Assembly (NCBI RefSeq): GCF_014647375.1 | Contig: NZ_BMPB01000004.1 | Coordinates: 310,001 to 374,000 of the forward strand | DNA: 64,000 nt | Source: Parabacteroides faecis | GTDB lineage: Bacteria > Bacteroidota > Bacteroidia > Bacteroidales > Tannerellaceae | Direction: 5' to 3' | Part shown: positions 62,341 to 64,000 of the stretch, piece by piece | Position numbering within the stretch: position 1 is the stretch's first letter | Layout: every line of letters begins with the position of its first letter | Program-made: the position numbers and the translations under genes | Notes under the pieces: generated by a model | Databases searched by the model: none | What the model was told of the DNA's origin: nothing | Seen by the model: only the letters and a program-made list of their open reading frames with translations

Positions 62341-62402
62341 GTTTCATTATAATGAAACAAGTGTTCCACCCTGTAGAAACAACTGTTTCATTACTATGAA
62401 AC
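62341..62402. promoter_or_regulatory. Pair of GTTTCATTA palindromes between sigma and anti-sigma genes
   Basis: GTTTCATTATAATGAAAC at 62341-62358 is a perfect 18-bp palindrome; GTTTCATTACTATGAAAC at 62385-62402 is the same with a mismatched centre. The copies start 44 bases apart, and a further half-site GAAAC lies at 62376-62380. Operator pair or folded RNA structure. Confidence 0.55.
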
Positions 62403-62516
62403 ACATTCAACGATAGCACCCGTTCGTTCCGGAATCAAAATATTTTCAAAAAAAGTCGATTATTGATTGTGTGTGTCGTTGCTGTTAACCTACACCAATA
62501 TAAAGACGGATATTTT

Positions 62517-63512
62517 ATGGAAGAAAACAACAAGACAAAACAAGTCATGCGGCTGTACTTTGGGAAACACTTTTCACGGTATGGGCATATTTTGTTTGGG
62601 CGTTGGTTGAAGGCTGAAGATGAGGGGGTGGAAAAGCTGGAAGCTTTACAGGATTTGTGGGAAGAGTCTGAAACTGAAGTGACCGCATCTACATATAATG
62701 ACTGGAATGCTCTGCAGAAACATTTGATAACAGAACCGTTCCGCAAGCGTATGATCCCATTGTACCGCCAGGTATTTAAATATGCAGCTATCATTGCCCT
62801 GGTGTTGATGACTGCCGGTACGACTTATTGGGCGACCGATCGTTTTAAGCCTGTCCGTCATGTAGAAATGGCTCAGATATTTGTTCCTTATGGAGAAAGT
62901 AAAGAGGTGCTGCTGCCTGATGGTTCGAAAGTATGGGTCGATGCCGGATCTTTGCTGGTTTATCCGAAAGATTTTACCGATACCGAGACACGTACGGTAT
63001 ATCTTACCGGGGAAGCGGCATTCTCTGTCCGGAAAAATCCGGAGCAACCTTTTATTGTAAAAACGACTTATCTGGATGTGCAGGCGCTGGGTACTGTCTT
63101 TTCTGTTGAAGCCTATCCTAGTGATTCTTGTTCGATGGCTACGTTGGAAGAAGGGAGCATACTCGTTTCAGTAAACGATGAAGGTATCGAACCTACTATA
63201 TTAAAGCCGGACCAACAGTTAATCTATTCCCACACAACCCATACAGTGACAGTTCATGCTGTCGATGCATCCATATATAATATGGAAAGGAACGGTTACC
63301 TGATATTTGAGAATATTCAGTTCAACCGCCTGATGGCTTCTTTGGAACGTAAGTTTAACGTGACGATCCATTATAATTCACAAAAATATGCGGGTGAATA
63401 TTACAATGTTAAGTTCTCTCCGGATGAGACTTTAGAAGATGTGCTGAATGTGCTACGGCAATTGGTTGGCATACGTTATACCGTGAAAGGAAGAGTAGTA
63501 TTCATAAATTAA
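62517..63512 (+). CDS. FecR-family anti-sigma factor
   Basis: 331 residues from ATG 62517. Cytoplasmic part (to about 80) with KHFSRYGHILFGRWLKAEDEG, one membrane helix (FKYAAIIALVLMTAGTTYWA, about 97-115), and a periplasmic FecR domain (IFVPYGESKEVLLPDGSKVWVDAGSLLVYPKDFTD, TRTVYLTGEAAFSVRKNPEQPFIVKTTYLDVQALGTVFSVEAYPSD) plus the DUF4974 C-terminal domain (NIQFNRLMASLERKFNVTIHY). Holds the upstream sigma factor and receives a signal from the STN domain of the receptor encoded next. Confidence 0.95.
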   Translation: MEENNKTKQVMRLYFGKHFSRYGHILFGRWLKAEDEGVEKLEALQDLWEESETEVTASTYNDWNALQKHLITEPFRKRMIPLYRQVFKYAAIIALVLMTAGTTYWATDRFKPVRHVEMAQIFVPYGESKEVLLPDGSKVWVDAGSLLVYPKDFTDTETRTVYLTGEAAFSVRKNPEQPFIVKTTYLDVQALGTVFSVEAYPSDSCSMATLEEGSILVSVNDEGIEPTILKPDQQLIYSHTTHTVTVHAVDASIYNMERNGYLIFENIQFNRLMASLERKFNVTIHYNSQKYAGEYYNVKFSPDETLEDVLNVLRQLVGIRYTVKGRVVFIN

Positions 63513-63532
63513 AAATAAAGGAGGATACAGAT

Positions 63533-63604
63533 ATGAGCAAAAGAAAACCGGAAAGACAGAAAGTGCGAAAATCCCTCTTTCCGGAATTCGAAATCGAATC
63601 TTGA
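63533..63604 (+). CDS. Possible 23-residue peptide with strong Shine-Dalgarno
   Basis: AAAGGAGG at 63517-63524 lies 8 bases before the ATG; the frame gives MSKRKPERQKVRKSLF followed by an acidic end and a TGA stop. A strong SD is rare in this window. It sits between the FecR gene and the STN-SusC gene. Could be a coupled leader peptide, but such a short frame may be chance. Confidence 0.4.
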   Translation: MSKRKPERQKVRKSLFPEFEIES

Positions 63605-63658
63605 ACATCATTGGATTGACGAGTAAATCGTCAGGTTTTATTAATATTCAATTTTCAA

Positions 63659-64000
63659 ATGTACAAATATATGAAATTAACTAATCTAATACCTATAAAT
63701 AGCGGAAAAAGTATATCCAAGCTGCTATTTATAACCGCTTTGTTTTCTAACAGCTTGTTTAGCTATGCGCAACAACAACAAGTGCGCCTGACCGGGAATA
63801 ATGTAACATTGAAGACGGCCTTCAAACAGATAGAACAACAGACAAAATTGTTTGTGGATTATAATACTCAGGAAGTAAATGATTCCCGTCCCATTTCAAA
63901 ATTACCTAAAAACAGTAACGTGAAAGAGGTAATGGAGCAATTGTTGGAAGGAACCGGTTGTTCGATTGCCTTTAGTAACGGGCATATCATTATAACAAAA
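63659..64000 (+). CDS. SusC/RagA-type TonB receptor with STN domain (3' end outside window)
   Basis: 114 residues are visible, open to the right edge. Start at ATG 63659 or 63671 (MKLTNLIPINSGKSISKLL). A signal peptide (LLFITALFSNSLFSYAQ) is followed by a secretin/TonB short N-terminal (STN) domain: QVRLTGNNVTLKTAFKQIEQ, TKLFVDYNTQEV, VKEVMEQLLEGTGCSIAFSNGHIIITK. The STN domain contacts the FecR-type anti-sigma encoded upstream and couples transport to sigma release. Barrel and plug lie beyond the window. Confidence 0.9.
   Translation, partial: MYKYMKLTNLIPINSGKSISKLLFITALFSNSLFSYAQQQQVRLTGNNVTLKTAFKQIEQQTKLFVDYNTQEVNDSRPISKLPKNSNVKEVMEQLLEGTGCSIAFSNGHIIITK

Overview
The window looks like a chromosomal stretch of a gut Bacteroidales, most likely Parabacteroides. 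The evidence is a large secreted protein ending in the DUF6383-type tail typical of that genus, SusC/SusD pairs, ECF sigma/FecR pairs, DUF4251, DUF4783 and DUF4837 family proteins, and many Bacteroidetes-type promoters (-7 box TAnnTTTG, weak or absent Shine-Dalgarno). There is no phage, integrase, intact insertion sequence or CRISPR array. Genus placement is inference from protein families, not a database comparison.

Layout. 1-4.0 kb: 3' part of a giant cell-surface or secreted protein. 4.2-5.9 kb: tRNA-Leu(CAG), then an ECF sigma factor, a small membrane (anti-sigma-like) protein and a Spy/CpxP-like periplasmic protein. 5.9-9.9 kb (minus strand): RluA-type pseudouridine synthase, DsbD-type thiol-disulfide reductase and MazG, probably one operon. 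9.9-10.4 kb: gene-free stretch with two perfect inverted repeats. 10.4-13.7 kb: vWA surface protein divergent from an ECF sigma factor plus an anti-sigma/TonB-like fusion. 13.9-16.5 kb: valS. 16.6-21.2 kb: TPR histidine kinase, Tat-exported sugar isomerase-like protein, DUF6340-like lipoprotein, acidic unknown protein, tRNA-Thr(CGT). 21.3-26.5 kb: beta-propeller lipoprotein, ABCG-like transporter, lipoprotein.

26.5-30.4 kb (minus strand) is the most interesting regulatory block: STAS protein, RsbW-like kinase, a membrane histidine-kinase relative lacking the phospho-histidine, a soluble histidine kinase and a receiver-SpoIIE phosphatase in one tight operon. Phosphorelay and partner-switching parts sit together with no sigma-B-type sigma factor beside them. 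A 22-bp tandem repeat of small hairpins lies between this operon and a Ca-type P-ATPase.

33.5-41.0 kb: DUF4251 protein overlapping a radical SAM gene tail-to-tail, DPP IV peptidase, lipA, a membrane protein with a degenerate Nudix-like domain, a YfcE-like phosphoesterase and an Rpn/PDDEXK protein. 41.0-47.2 kb: a possible small RNA unit, then a SusC gene broken by a one-base frameshift, SusD and a lipoprotein endonuclease/exonuclease/phosphatase. 47.4-58.2 kb: housekeeping genes (ppk1, two RNA methyltransferase genes, nadC, rlmH, aroC, SlyD-like PPIase) plus a two-gene cassette of tiny membrane proteins. 58.4-64 kb: LTA-synthase-like sulfatase, MalY/PatB aminotransferase, and a third ECF sigma/FecR system leading into an STN-containing SusC receptor cut by the window edge.

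A recurring feature is long intergenic hairpins whose arms are built from iterated short words (6.8, 56.4, 57.6 and 60.4 kb). They differ in sequence but share the same architecture, mostly at 3' ends of genes.
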